64,000 bases of DNA. Origin: Rhodospirillales bacterium (lineage in GTDB: Bacteria; Pseudomonadota; Alphaproteobacteria; Reyranellales; Reyranellaceae). The notes below the pieces were generated by a model, which ran no database searches, was not told where the DNA came from, and worked only from the letters and a program-made list of their open reading frames with translations. The position numbers were made by a program, and so were the translations under genes. This document shows, piece after piece, positions 44,414 to 53,875 of this stretch (positions within the stretch are counted from its first letter, which is position 1; each line of letters begins with the position of its first letter). The DNA is taken from NCBI GenBank assembly GCA_016699855.1, contig CP064988.1, positions 2,384,501 to 2,448,500 on the forward strand, written 5' to 3'.

Positions 44414-45097
44414 GTGCCGTCAAATCGCGCTTTGTTGCCCACCGTCGCGCTGATGGCGTTGGTTCTCGCGCCATCCGCGCGGGCGCAGGGCTACGAGGAG
44501 GCGGTGCGGATCTGCGTCCGTGTAGCGGCGCCCGACGAACGGCTCGGCGCCGCCTGCACCGTCGTCATCGATTCCGGCCGCGCCGGTCCGATCGAGCGCG
44601 CCGCCGCGCTGAACAACCGGGCGGTCGGGCGCGAGGGCGGCGTCGCGGCGGCGATCCGCGACCTCGACGCGGCCATCGCGTTGGCGCCCACCATCGCCAA
44701 GCTGTTCCACAATCGCGGGGCGCAGCGTCTCGACGCGTCCGATCCAGCGGGCGCTTTGGCCGATTTCGACACCGCGGTCCGGCTCGATCCGCGCTACGCG
44801 GTGGCCTTCGCCAGCCGTGGCGAGGCCTATTTCGCGCTGAAGCGCCACCGCGAGGCGATCCGCGATTTCTCGGAGGCGATCCGGCTGGCGCCGGACTACG
44901 TCCATCCGCTCTACAATCCTTACGAATCGCGGGCGCGGGCCAAGGAGGCCGTCGGCGACACGCGCGGCGCCGCCGCCGACCGCGCGCTTTACATGCCGCT
45001 GTTCAACGAGACGAAAGCCGGCCCCGGACGCGACCGCAACACGACCGGTCCGCGCGCGTGGGAGCCGTTCATCGCCTATCCGAAGGATCTGCGGTAG
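44414..45097 (+). CDS. Secreted TPR-repeat protein
   Basis: A protein of about 227 residues with three to four tetratricopeptide units: one around AALNNRAVGREGG, then LFHNRGAQRLDASDPAGALADFDTAVRL-like and FASRGEAYFALKRHREAIRDF. GTG at 44414 is chosen because it puts a clean signal peptide (LLPTVALMALVLAPSARAQ) at the N-terminus. An ATG at 44357 would add 19 basic residues and cannot be excluded. It is likely a periplasmic scaffold; partners unknown. Confidence 0.75.
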   Translation: MPSNRALLPTVALMALVLAPSARAQGYEEAVRICVRVAAPDERLGAACTVVIDSGRAGPIERAAALNNRAVGREGGVAAAIRDLDAAIALAPTIAKLFHNRGAQRLDASDPAGALADFDTAVRLDPRYAVAFASRGEAYFALKRHREAIRDFSEAIRLAPDYVHPLYNPYESRARAKEAVGDTRGAAADRALYMPLFNETKAGPGRDRNTTGPRAWEPFIAYPKDLR

Positions 45098-45112
45098 CCG
45101 CCGCTTCCGCGC

Positions 45113-46816
45113 TCACCCCGGCACGCGGCCGCGCAGCAGGCGGCCCGGCAGCTCGCCGGTCGGCTGGTTGTCGCGCAGCACGATCCGGCCGTTGACGATG
45201 GTGGCGTCGATGCCGTCGGCGGTCTGGCGCAGGCGCTGCGCGCCGGCCGGCAGATCGTTGACCACCTCCGGCATGCGCGCGCCGATAGTCGCGGGATCGA
45301 ACACGACGATGTCGGCGGCCATGCCCTCGCGCAGCAGCCCGCGGTCGTGGAAGCCCCACTGGGTCGCGGTGTCGTAGGTGATCAGCCGGACCGCCTCCTC
45401 CAGCGTGAAGGCCTGCTTCTCGCGCACCCAGTGGCTGAGCAGATGCGTCTGCAGCGAGTTGTCCATGATCTGCGAGACGTGCGCGCCGGCGTCGGAGAAG
45501 GTCACGACCGAGCGCGGATGCCTCATCATCTCCAGCGCCTGGTCCTGGTCCTCGTTGGCGATGGGCTGGATCAGGAACAGCTTGAGGTCGCGCTCCAGCG
45601 CGAGGTCGATCATCAGCTCGACCGGCGTGACGCCGCGCTCCTTCGCCAGATCGGCCATCGAGCGGTGCGGCCCGGCAACGCTGTCCATCAGGTAGATCCA
45701 CTCCCACTCCGGCGGCCGCGCCTCGGTGCCGTAGACCTGCGGGCCCGTGTAGGGCCGGTTGGCGACCTCGATCAACCGGCGGCGCGTCTCCGGATCGCGC
45801 AGCGCCGCCTTCTGCTGGTCCAGCGGCAGCGCGCGCACGTCGCGCCACACGTCCCATTTGTCGAACGGCGTGTGGGTCTCGAACGACAGCAGCACGCTGA
45901 GCGCCCGGCTGTGGACCTGCACGAACAGCCGCCCGCCCTCGCGCGCCGCCTGGTCGACGATGTCGAAGCACGGCCGCCACGCGCCGGGCGCCTGCCGGGT
46001 CGAGAACATGCCGAAGGTGATCGGCCGGCCGGTGCCGATCGAGAGGTCCTTGAGCGCCGTGTAGTATTTCGCCGCCCGTTCCCGCATCGCGCCCGTGGGC
46101 TCGCCGGCGATCTCGAGGATGCCGGCGTTCTCCTCGCCCATGACGCCGACCAGCGTCGCCAGCTCCTCCCACGTCGCCAAGCGGCTGGCGACCGGCTTGT
46201 CGTCCGAGGTCTGGTGGTTGACGCTGCGCGTGGTCGAGAAGCCCATGGCGCCGGCCCGCAGCGCCTGCCGCATCTGGTGCGACATCGCCTTAAGGTCGTC
46301 GTCGGTGGCGGCGTCGGTGAAGGCGCGCTGGCCCATGACGTAGGTGCGCAGCGCCGAATGGCCCATGTAGCCGCTGTAGTTGATGCCCTTGGGCAGGGTG
46401 TCGAGCACGTCGAGGAACTCGGGGAAGGTCTCCCAACGCCACTTGATGCCCGCCAGCATGGCCTGCCGGCTGATGTCCTCGGCGCGCTCGAGGTTGCGGA
46501 ACACCAGGTCGGCCTCGGCTTCGCGGCAGGGCGCCAGCGTGAACCCGCAATTGCCCATCACCACGGTGGTGACGCCGTGGTAGCAGGAGCTCGTGCCCAG
46601 AGGGTCCCAGAAGATCTGGGCGTCCATGTGGGTGTGGCCGTCGACGAAGCCCGGCGCCACGACCCGGCCCTCGGCGTCGATCACGCGGTCCGCCGGGCTG
46701 GAGATGCGGCCGATGGTGGCGATGCGGCCGTCCTTGACGCCGACATCGGCGCGGTAGCGCGGCAGTCCGGAGCCATCCACGACCATCCCGTTCTTGACCA
46801 CGAGATCGTACGCCAT
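45113..46816 (-). CDS. D-aminoacylase/amidohydrolase family protein
   Basis: A 567-residue metal-dependent hydrolase of the N-acyl-D-amino-acid deacylase type. The metal motif is GFVDGHTHMDAQ near residue 60. The C96-like region is VVMGNCGFTLAP, and the late aspartate is in FSDAGAHVSQIMD. It would remove acyl groups from D-amino acids or hydrolyse a related amide. The start at 46816 follows GGAGGAAACGGCG. It lies back to back with another amidohydrolase gene, with 204 bases between starts. Confidence 0.88.
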   Translation of the reverse strand: MAYDLVVKNGMVVDGSGLPRYRADVGVKDGRIATIGRISSPADRVIDAEGRVVAPGFVDGHTHMDAQIFWDPLGTSSCYHGVTTVVMGNCGFTLAPCREAEADLVFRNLERAEDISRQAMLAGIKWRWETFPEFLDVLDTLPKGINYSGYMGHSALRTYVMGQRAFTDAATDDDLKAMSHQMRQALRAGAMGFSTTRSVNHQTSDDKPVASRLATWEELATLVGVMGEENAGILEIAGEPTGAMRERAAKYYTALKDLSIGTGRPITFGMFSTRQAPGAWRPCFDIVDQAAREGGRLFVQVHSRALSVLLSFETHTPFDKWDVWRDVRALPLDQQKAALRDPETRRRLIEVANRPYTGPQVYGTEARPPEWEWIYLMDSVAGPHRSMADLAKERGVTPVELMIDLALERDLKLFLIQPIANEDQDQALEMMRHPRSVVTFSDAGAHVSQIMDNSLQTHLLSHWVREKQAFTLEEAVRLITYDTATQWGFHDRGLLREGMAADIVVFDPATIGARMPEVVNDLPAGAQRLRQTADGIDATIVNGRIVLRDNQPTGELPGRLLRGRVPG

Positions 46817-47020
46817 CGCCGTTTCCTCCAACTGATTGCCGAGATGCTAGCGCGGCGGCTCGGGCCCGTCGACGCGGCCGCCTCGACTGCGCGGCCGCGA
46901 GCCGCGCGCGCGGCGAACGACGGCCCTGCGCGCGGGGCATGCCCCGGTGGGCGACTAGGCGTTGAGGCGGCGGCGCGATTCGCTGCTATGATCGGTCAAC
47001 CAACCGCGAGGAACCGTCCG

Positions 47021-48163
47021 ATGCAGTACAAGCGCATCTCCGCCGATTGCCACCTCGACATGCCCTGGATGCCGCCGGAGCTGTTCACGTCGGAGGCGCC
47101 GCGCGAGTTGAAGGACCGCATGCCCTTCGTCACCGACACGCCCGAGGGGCCGAAATGGGTGACCAAGAGCGGCGCCAGCTTCGGGTTCAAGAACGGCGTC
47201 GGCCCGGCCGGCCAGAAATTCGTGCCCGGCAAGCACCACCGCGTCGACGTCATGGCCGAGACCGGCCTCTACGCCGACGGCGCCAAGGACATCCGCCGGG
47301 TGTCCGATCCGCATCTGCGCATCAAGGACCTCGACCGCGACAACGTCGACGCCGAGGTGATCTACGGCATCCTCGGCGCCGCCAGCCGCCTCAACGACCC
47401 CGAGGCGGCGAACGCGATGATGGTCATCTACAACGACTGGCTGAAGTCGTTCTGCAGCCACTACCCCGACCGCCACATCGGTCTGGCCTGCCTGCCCTAC
47501 GGCGACATCGACGCCGCCGTGAAGGAGATCCACCGCGCCGCCCGGCTCGGCCTGCGCGGGCTGGAGCTGTCGTGCTCGTGGGACATGGAGCCGATGTGGC
47601 ATCCGATGTGGGATCCGCTGTGGGAGGCGGTCAACGAGGTCGACCTGCCGCTGCACTTCCACACCTTCCCGACGCTGCCGCCGAACACCATCGAGAAGCA
47701 CGGCGGCCAGGTCGGCCGCCGCGTGTTCTTCACGGTGGTCTCCGGCTTCCAGATGAACCTCGTGAACATCCTGGCGGCGATGATGTCGGCCAACGTGTTC
47801 GAGCGCTTCCCCAATCTGCGCGTCGCCTTCGGCGAGAGCGGCTGCGGCTGGGTGCCCTACGCGCTCGACCGCATGGACTACGAGTGGGAGGACCGCTTCA
47901 CCGACCTCGGCCTGAAGATGCGGCCCAGCGAGTACTGGCGCCGCCAGTGCAAGGCGACCTTCCAGTTCGACCGCGTCGGGCTGAAGATCATCGAGGACAT
48001 GGGCGTCGAGAGCCTGATGTGGGGCTCGGACTACCCGCACGGCGACGGCGTGTGGCCGCAATCGGACAAGTACATCGCCGAGCAGTTCGCGCATCTGCCG
48101 GCGGCCGTCACCAAGCAGATCACCTGCGACAACGCCGCCAAGTTCTACCGTCTGGTGAACTAA
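47021..48163 (+). CDS. Amidohydrolase-2 (ACMSD-like) family protein
   Basis: A 380-residue TIM-barrel metal hydrolase/decarboxylase. The first metal motif is the unusual SADCHLDMP. The conserved histidine is in LPLHFHTFPT, and the catalytic aspartate probably in MWGSDYPHGDG. NLRVAFGESGCGWVPYALDRMD is the family signature. Members decarboxylate or hydrolyse aromatic or small carboxylic substrates. The ATG at 47021 has GAGGAA nine bases upstream; an in-frame ATG at 46988 lacks one. Confidence 0.88.
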   Translation: MQYKRISADCHLDMPWMPPELFTSEAPRELKDRMPFVTDTPEGPKWVTKSGASFGFKNGVGPAGQKFVPGKHHRVDVMAETGLYADGAKDIRRVSDPHLRIKDLDRDNVDAEVIYGILGAASRLNDPEAANAMMVIYNDWLKSFCSHYPDRHIGLACLPYGDIDAAVKEIHRAARLGLRGLELSCSWDMEPMWHPMWDPLWEAVNEVDLPLHFHTFPTLPPNTIEKHGGQVGRRVFFTVVSGFQMNLVNILAAMMSANVFERFPNLRVAFGESGCGWVPYALDRMDYEWEDRFTDLGLKMRPSEYWRRQCKATFQFDRVGLKIIEDMGVESLMWGSDYPHGDGVWPQSDKYIAEQFAHLPAAVTKQITCDNAAKFYRLVN

Positions 48164-48541
48164 CGCGCCGCGGCCGGCGGCGGCCGGGCGGCGATGGCCA
48201 GGGAGCGATCCACCGGGGCCAGCCGCCTGTTTAGGCCTGCGCCTCCTCTCAGCCCTATACGCCAAGCGTAAACATCAACGTCACACAGTGCGTCAACCGA
48301 GATGACGGCATGCTCGCCAACCGCATTGCAGATGCTGTAGACCGAGTATTCAAAGCCAACTAGTCCGACAGCTCCAAACTGACAGAAGGCCAAGTCCTCG
48401 CCAACCAGGCGCCGGACGATCGGTGGAAAATGTCCTGGAGTGGATAGTCATTGAGAAACTCCAAGGGAGAGTTTCGCAACTCTTGCGCGATGTCGCCGCT
48501 TCCGGCAACCTCACTTTCGGAATCGGCGGGGAGTGAGCTGA
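48164..48541. other. Gene-poor lower-GC segment before the nuclease gene
   Basis: Composition changes from GC-rich to mixed near 48235. On the plus strand two C-terminus-like frames are visible: one ends NRIADAVDRVFKAN-stop at about 48363, the other ends VAASGNLTFGIGGE-stop at 48536. These could be remnants of disrupted genes that arrived with the nuclease gene. Minus-strand frames here show no family features. No tRNA, promoter or repeat was found. Confidence 0.35.
48423..48536 (+). CDS. Possible small ORF or gene remnant upstream of the nuclease gene
   Basis: A 37-codon frame from GTG, with amphipathic-helix character (VLEWIVIEKLQGRVSQLLRD) and a stop five bases before the ATG of the nuclease gene. 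The tight spacing suggests either coupled translation or the tail of a truncated upstream gene. There is no independent support. Confidence 0.25.
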   Translation: MENVLEWIVIEKLQGRVSQLLRDVAASGNLTFGIGGE

Positions 48542-49981
48542 ATGGCTTCAGCACCTTTTTCCAATCCAGTACTATTTTCGGCTTACTTTGGTGTTAGTCC
48601 AATGGAGTTGAAGAATGCGGGTTTTCTTGATCCGTTTCTGAACGTTGACACGCAGCTTTTTGTCGACCCAATCCTTCTCGATAAATCTTCTATTGAGATA
48701 ATCAGAACGGATGCTTACGAACGCCTGAAGAAGCATTTTGAGAATGTCGTTCGCCTATTGGCCATAAGCAGCCGTGAGGGCGACGCAGCATGGAAGGGAG
48801 CACAGAATCTCCTGAGCTTGAAGGAACCGCCTGCCAACGGATTAGGCTATGGTCGGAGCGACAGAGCCGGTACTTCACGACCGAGCGAGCTTAGGGACGC
48901 CATCCTTCGCACTGCCAAAGAAATCGTAGATCTCGGTGCCCGCGACCCTGAGATGATCTCATTGATGGGATTTTTCGAGGAACAGGTTGGCCCGGACACG
49001 ATTAGCGATCTCACTTCGCGTATCATAGAACCGGAATTGGCAAAGCTGACGCATGACTTTTGTGTGCGGTTCGGTGTAACCGTGAAGAGATCCGACGCGG
49101 CTCCAGATGTTGCACTTCCGCATTACACGTGGCCGAACGGCAACGAGCGCGCAATCGTTTTTGTCCCGATCGACGTGGTCCGAGCGCTTCCCGTCGCTAA
49201 CGACTGGTCGGAGATTGATGCCGCCACCAAAGCCAACGCAGCTATACGCGCTAGGGTCAACGACATGCTCTCCGGCATTGTTCGACCGACCATTGCAGAC
49301 CGAAAAGCCGCCCTCCGGAGCGCAGCTCTTCAGTCCGCAGATGTTTTTCAAGTTTTTCTAGATGCGATCAAAGAGTACGCTAGCAACTACGACCCCAACC
49401 AAGACGTGCTTGGCTACTTCACGCTGCGCGACATCCTTCAAAGCGAGCAGGAGAAGTTCAAAGTTGACCTCGTTTACGACGTCAGCAAGGGTATCAGCGA
49501 GGTCAAGCGTGTCGTTGTAGACACCATGGACATGTTCAAGCATCACATCGAAAACGGTAATCTGTGGGAAATGCTTTGGGCTGACGGTAAGCCCAAAAAA
49601 GAACGAGCTGCTCAGCTCATGTACTTTGCAATCTCCGACTGCTTTTGCAAAGCAAACAACATAGACATATCGCCAGAAGCCAACATGGGTGGCGGGCCAA
49701 TCGACTTCAAATATTCGAAAGGCTACAACGCTCGTGTGCTTGTCGAGATGAAAAGATCTTCAGGGACCGTTGTTCACGGATACGAAAAGCAGCTTGAAAT
49801 TTACAAGGACGCTTCACGCACAAATCACGGCGTATTTGCTATCTTGGACTATGGTGATCTTGGTGACAAGTTAGAGAAAATTCAGAGGATTAGAAGCGCG
49901 CGAATTGCTCGTCGCGAACCCGCATCTGATATCGTTGTGATAGATGCTACGCAAAAGGTATCGGCGAGCAAGCGCCAGTGA
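48542..49981 (+). CDS. PD-(D/E)XK nuclease-like protein, unknown family
   Basis: A 479-residue protein encoded in DNA of about 50% GC, unlike the surrounding genes. The C-terminal part shows a PD-(D/E)XK nuclease core: D388 in GGPIDFKYSKG, then E402-x-K404 in VLVEMKRS, followed by a Q/K-bearing helix EKQLEIYKDA. The N-terminal 300 residues are unlike any family I know, starting with a conserved-looking FGVSPMELKNAGFLDPFL segment. GGGGAG lies eight bases before the ATG. No methylase, helicase or ATPase accompanies it, so a single-gene defence or restriction function is an inference. Confidence 0.75.
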   Translation: MASAPFSNPVLFSAYFGVSPMELKNAGFLDPFLNVDTQLFVDPILLDKSSIEIIRTDAYERLKKHFENVVRLLAISSREGDAAWKGAQNLLSLKEPPANGLGYGRSDRAGTSRPSELRDAILRTAKEIVDLGARDPEMISLMGFFEEQVGPDTISDLTSRIIEPELAKLTHDFCVRFGVTVKRSDAAPDVALPHYTWPNGNERAIVFVPIDVVRALPVANDWSEIDAATKANAAIRARVNDMLSGIVRPTIADRKAALRSAALQSADVFQVFLDAIKEYASNYDPNQDVLGYFTLRDILQSEQEKFKVDLVYDVSKGISEVKRVVVDTMDMFKHHIENGNLWEMLWADGKPKKERAAQLMYFAISDCFCKANNIDISPEANMGGGPIDFKYSKGYNARVLVEMKRSSGTVVHGYEKQLEIYKDASRTNHGVFAILDYGDLGDKLEKIQRIRSARIARREPASDIVVIDATQKVSASKRQ

Positions 49982-50041
49982 CTAGGTCTAAGCATTGTTG
50001 GTAAGTAGTTGTCTGCGACGTCAACCACCAGACATCGGACG

Positions 50042-50980
50042 ATGCGCGCCGCCACCGCGCCGCGCGCCGTCGAGGCGCGTCCGGCCGCCGTCCAGCTCAA
50101 GGCCGCCGATCTCGCGGCGCTCCAGGCGTTCGACGCCGCCGTGCGGCTGGGCAGCTTCAAGGCCGCCGCCGCCGCGCTGCATCTGACCCCGTCGGCGGTC
50201 AGCCACCGCATCACCTCGCTCGAACGCACGCTGGGCAAGAGCCTGTTCGTGCGGGCGCACCGCGCCGTGCGTCCGACGGCGGCCGGAAAGACGCTGGCGG
50301 TCGCGACCGGCCGCGCCTTCGCCGATCTCGCGCGCGCGGTGGCGCCCGCCGACGGTCCGGGCGGGCGGCGGCGCCTGCGTCTGGCGGCGCTGCCGTTCTT
50401 CGCCTCGGACTGGTTGATCCCGCGCGTCGGCCGCTTCATGGCGGCGCATCCCGGGATCGAGCTGGTGATCGAGACATCGAGCCGGCACGCCGATCTCGAG
50501 ATCGAGGCGTTCGACGCCGCCATCCGCGTCGGCGACGGCGGCTGGCCAGATCTCGTGGCGACGCGGCTGATGGAGCTGCGCGCGGTGCCCGTCGCGACGG
50601 CGGCGCTGCGGCGCCGGGCGAGGCTGCGGCGGCCCGCCGATCTCGCCGACGCCACGCTGATCCACGTCACGACGTTTCCGCTGGCGTGGCCGATCTGGTT
50701 GACGGGCGCCGGGGTGGCCGGCCTCACGGCGCGCAACGTCGTGTGGGTCGACAGTTTCGGCGCCGCCATGCAGCTCGCCGAGCAGGACGCGGGGGTGGCG
50801 CTCGGGCTGGAGCCGCTGTTCTCGGCGCGCGAGCGCGCCGGCAGCGGATTGAAGCGCCTGTTCGAGCGCAGCGAACCCACCGGCGGCTACTGGCTGGTCC
50901 ACCGCCGCGCCGACACGGCCCACCCGGGATTGACGGCGTTCAAGCGCTGGCTGCTGGCGGAGACCACCGCCGATAGGTGA
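50042..50980 (+). CDS. LysR-family transcriptional regulator (GcvA-like)
   Basis: A 312-residue regulator. The N-terminal helix-turn-helix lies in AFDAAVRLGSFKAAAAALHLTPSAVSHRI (residues about 30-58), followed by LERTLGKSLFVRAHR. The C-terminal effector domain resembles GcvA (LPFFASDWLIPRVGRF and FDAAIRVGDGGWPDL). The ATG at 50042 is preferred. GC returns to the genome average here. It may control the crotonase and Rieske genes that follow in the same direction. Confidence 0.9.
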   Translation: MRAATAPRAVEARPAAVQLKAADLAALQAFDAAVRLGSFKAAAAALHLTPSAVSHRITSLERTLGKSLFVRAHRAVRPTAAGKTLAVATGRAFADLARAVAPADGPGGRRRLRLAALPFFASDWLIPRVGRFMAAHPGIELVIETSSRHADLEIEAFDAAIRVGDGGWPDLVATRLMELRAVPVATAALRRRARLRRPADLADATLIHVTTFPLAWPIWLTGAGVAGLTARNVVWVDSFGAAMQLAEQDAGVALGLEPLFSARERAGSGLKRLFERSEPTGGYWLVHRRADTAHPGLTAFKRWLLAETTADR

Positions 50981-51048
50981 ACACTTTTCACCCATAACCC
51001 GGCCGCTTTCATTTGCCGCGACGCGCGCGACCGCGTGATGATGGCGGC

Positions 51049-51828
51049 ATGACCGACAAACCGACCGTCACCTACGAGATCCGCGGCGCCGTCGCCGTGG
51101 TCACGATCGACCGCCACGAGGCGCGCAACGCCGTCGGCCACGCCACGCGGGTCGAGCTGGCCGACGCCTTCCGCCGCTTCGACGCCGACGACGACGCCAG
51201 CGTCGCGGTGCTGACCGGCGCCGGGGGCACGTTCTGCGCCGGCTTCGACCTGAAGGCCACGGCGCAGGGCAAGCGCGGCCACCGCCGGCCCGACGGCGAC
51301 GGCCCGATGGGCCCGACCCGGATGAAGCTCTCGAAACCCGTGATCGCGGCGATCGAAGGCCACGCCGTCGCTGGCGGGCTCGAGCTGGCCCTGTGGTGCG
51401 ACCTGCGCGTGGCGGCGCGCGACGCGACCCTGGGCGTCTATTGCCGCCGCTTCGGCGTGCCGCTGCTCGATCTCGGCACCATCCGCCTGCCGCGGCTGAT
51501 CGGCCATAGCCGGGCGATGGACCTGATCCTCACCGGCCGGGGCGTATCCGGCGTCGAAGCGGAGCGCATCGGGCTGGTGAACCGGCTGGTCGAGCCCGGC
51601 GAAGCGTTGGCCGCGGCGGTCGCTCTGGCGGAGGAGTTGGCGAAGCTGCCGCAGACGGCGATGCGCGGCGACCGGCTGTCGGCGATCGAGCAATGGGATC
51701 TCGGCTGGGAGGCCGCCACGCTCAACGAGTTCAGGCTCGGATTGAAGGCGGTCGAGTCCGGCGAGTCGGAGGCGGGCGCGCGGCGCTTCGCCTCGGGCGT
51801 GGGTCGGCACGGCGTGAAGGCGGATTGA
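51049..51828 (+). CDS. Crotonase/enoyl-CoA hydratase family protein
   Basis: A 259-residue crotonase-fold protein with the oxyanion-hole motifs GTFCAGFDLK and GHAVAGGLELALWCD. The first catalytic glutamate is present in the GLELA segment. The second, normally in a GxPE motif, is replaced in FGVPLLDLGT. A classical hydratase mechanism is therefore doubtful; isomerase, hydrolase or decarboxylase activity is possible. The start at 51049 gives the standard length. It ends 13 bases before the Rieske gene. Confidence 0.85.
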   Translation: MTDKPTVTYEIRGAVAVVTIDRHEARNAVGHATRVELADAFRRFDADDDASVAVLTGAGGTFCAGFDLKATAQGKRGHRRPDGDGPMGPTRMKLSKPVIAAIEGHAVAGGLELALWCDLRVAARDATLGVYCRRFGVPLLDLGTIRLPRLIGHSRAMDLILTGRGVSGVEAERIGLVNRLVEPGEALAAAVALAEELAKLPQTAMRGDRLSAIEQWDLGWEAATLNEFRLGLKAVESGESEAGARRFASGVGRHGVKAD

Positions 51829-51841
51829 CGGGAGACGCGAC

Positions 51842-52951
51842 ATGGATGGCCTGATGGACGACCGCGCCGTGGCGCGCCGGGTGCTCGAGCACATCGATCG
51901 CGGCACCACCGATCTCGGCGCCGAGGTCTGGCGCGAGCCGGTCGACAATTACCGCTCGCCCGAGCGGCTGGCCGGCGAGATCGAGCGCGTCATGCGACGC
52001 TTCCCGACGCCGTTCTGTCCGTCGGCGTCGCTGCCGGAGGCGGGCTCGTACGTCGCCCGCGAGGCGGCCGGCACGCCGATCGTCGCGGTGCGCGGCGAGG
52101 ACGGCGAGGTGCGCGCCTTCCGCAACGCCTGCCGCCACCGCGGCATGCAGGTGGCGACCGGGACGGGCTGCTCGCGCACGCTGGTCTGCCGCTACCACGG
52201 CTGGGTCTACCGGCTTGACGGCCGCTTGAGCCATCTGCCGGGCGAGGACGGCTTCCCCGGCTTCGACAAGGAGGCCCACGGGCTGGTGCCGGTGGGCGCC
52301 GTCGAGCGCGGCGGCGTCGTGTGGGTGACGCAGGACCCCGGGCCGGCCGGCGTCGCGCCCGCCGACGACGTGCCGGCGCTGCTGCCCGGCGGCTGGACGA
52401 TCTTCAGCGTCGTCGAGCGCGAGATGGAGGCGAACTGGAAGCTGGTGATGGAGGGCTTCATAGAGGGCTACCACATCCGCGCCACGCACAAGGACACGTT
52501 CTACCCCTACGGCTTCGACAATCTGAACGTGATCGAGACGTTCGGCCGCAACAGCCGCGTCACCTACCCGTTCCGCCGCATCCGCAAGCTCGCCGATGTG
52601 CCGGACACGGAGCGCCGCGTCGACGGGCTGCTGACCTACGTCTACCAGCTCTTCCCCAACGCCATGGTCGCGGCGCTGTCGCGCCACGCCAAGCTGGTGG
52701 TGCTCGAGCCGGTGGGCGTGGCGCGCACGCGCATGGTGACGTGGACGCTGGGCGATCCGGCGGTGGCGGAGGAGGTGAAGCGCGACGCCGCCTTCGTCGA
52801 CCAGACCGGCGGCGCCGAGGACCGCGAGGTGGTGCAGGCGATCCAGCGCGCGCTGGGCAGCGGCGCCAACGACGTCTTCACCTTCGGGAAGTTCGAGAGC
52901 GCGGTGGCGCATTTCCACCGCACGTTGGGCGAGGCGCTCGCCGCGGCGTAG
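51842..52951 (+). CDS. Rieske non-heme iron oxygenase, alpha-subunit type
   Basis: A 369-residue oxygenase. The Rieske 2Fe-2S ligands are in CRHRGMQ and CRYHGWVY (residues about 97-122). The mononuclear iron ligands are in EGFIEGYHIRATHKDTF (two histidines), with a later aspartate or glutamate. Family members hydroxylate or demethylate aromatic and related compounds using an external reductase, which is not encoded nearby. The ATG at 51842 has GGGAG upstream. Substrate unknown. Confidence 0.9.
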   Translation: MDGLMDDRAVARRVLEHIDRGTTDLGAEVWREPVDNYRSPERLAGEIERVMRRFPTPFCPSASLPEAGSYVAREAAGTPIVAVRGEDGEVRAFRNACRHRGMQVATGTGCSRTLVCRYHGWVYRLDGRLSHLPGEDGFPGFDKEAHGLVPVGAVERGGVVWVTQDPGPAGVAPADDVPALLPGGWTIFSVVEREMEANWKLVMEGFIEGYHIRATHKDTFYPYGFDNLNVIETFGRNSRVTYPFRRIRKLADVPDTERRVDGLLTYVYQLFPNAMVAALSRHAKLVVLEPVGVARTRMVTWTLGDPAVAEEVKRDAAFVDQTGGAEDREVVQAIQRALGSGANDVFTFGKFESAVAHFHRTLGEALAAA

Positions 52952-53086
52952 CCGCGCCACGGGACCGCCGCATACCCGCTCCGCGGAGTGGCGGCACGGC
53001 TTTCTCGCGACGCCCGCCCGCCCTACTCTGCGCGCCTGCCGCCGCGCGCACGGGACACGCGCGCGGGGCGTGGAGGGGGACGCGGC

Positions 53087-53833
53087 ATGGCCAAGGATCT
53101 ATTCGACTTCACCGGCAAGACGGCGCTCATCACCGGCGGCAGCCGCGGCATGGGCCGGCAGATGGCGCTGGCCTTCGCCGAGCGCGGCGCCGACATCGTG
53201 ATCGCCAGCCGCAAGATGGACGCCTGCGAGAAGGTCGCCGACGAGGTCCGCGCCAAGGGCCGCCGCGCCCTGCCCTACGCCTGCAACGTCATGCGCTGGG
53301 CCGAGCTCGACGCGCTGGTCGACGCCGCCTACGCCGCGTTCGGCAGGATCGACATCCTCGTCAACAACGCCGGCAGCTCGCCGATCGCGCCGTCCTCGGT
53401 GGAGACCAGCGAGCAGCTGTTCGACCGCGTAGTGTCGCTGAACTTCAAGGGGCCGTTCCGGCTGGCGTCGCTGGTCGGCAGCCGCATGAAGACGGCGGGC
53501 GGTGGCTGCATCATCAACGTCAGCAGCGTCGGCGCCCTGCGGCCGCGCCCCGAGATCATCCCCTACGCCGGCGCCAAGGCGGCGCTCAACGCCATGACCA
53601 TCGGCATGGCGTTCGAGTACGGCCCGACGGTGCGCGTCAACACGATCTCGCCCGGCCGGTTCCTGACCGACATCGCCGACGCCTGGACGGAGGAGCACCG
53701 CATGAACAAATCCGCCGCGCTCAAGCGTAGCGGCAAACCGGAGGAGATCGTCACGGCGGCGCTCTACTTCGCCAGCGACGCCTCGTCCTTCACCACCGGC
53801 GCCAACCTGCAGGTCGACGGCGGCATCGCGTAG
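53087..53833 (+). CDS. Short-chain dehydrogenase/reductase
   Basis: A 248-residue classical SDR with TGGSRGMG at about residue 17, NNAG near 90, the Ser in NVSSVGAL and Tyr/Lys in YAGAKAA. It closes with the ANLQVDGG segment. GGAGGGGGACGCGGC before the ATG at 53087 is a strong ribosome site. It may act with the Rieske oxygenase or the thiolase/DUF35 pair, but the substrate is not predictable. Confidence 0.92.
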   Translation: MAKDLFDFTGKTALITGGSRGMGRQMALAFAERGADIVIASRKMDACEKVADEVRAKGRRALPYACNVMRWAELDALVDAAYAAFGRIDILVNNAGSSPIAPSSVETSEQLFDRVVSLNFKGPFRLASLVGSRMKTAGGGCIINVSSVGALRPRPEIIPYAGAKAALNAMTIGMAFEYGPTVRVNTISPGRFLTDIADAWTEEHRMNKSAALKRSGKPEEIVTAALYFASDASSFTTGANLQVDGGIA

Positions 53834-53875
53834 ATCACGGCGCCCCGGGCGCGGCGAAGGACCTCGGCGCTTCCC

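Noticed and set aside
48160..48554. Two minus-strand frames (77 and 64 codons) in the gap before the nuclease gene
   Set aside because: Neither has a ribosome site or recognisable composition. The plus-strand remnants explain the coding-like character better.
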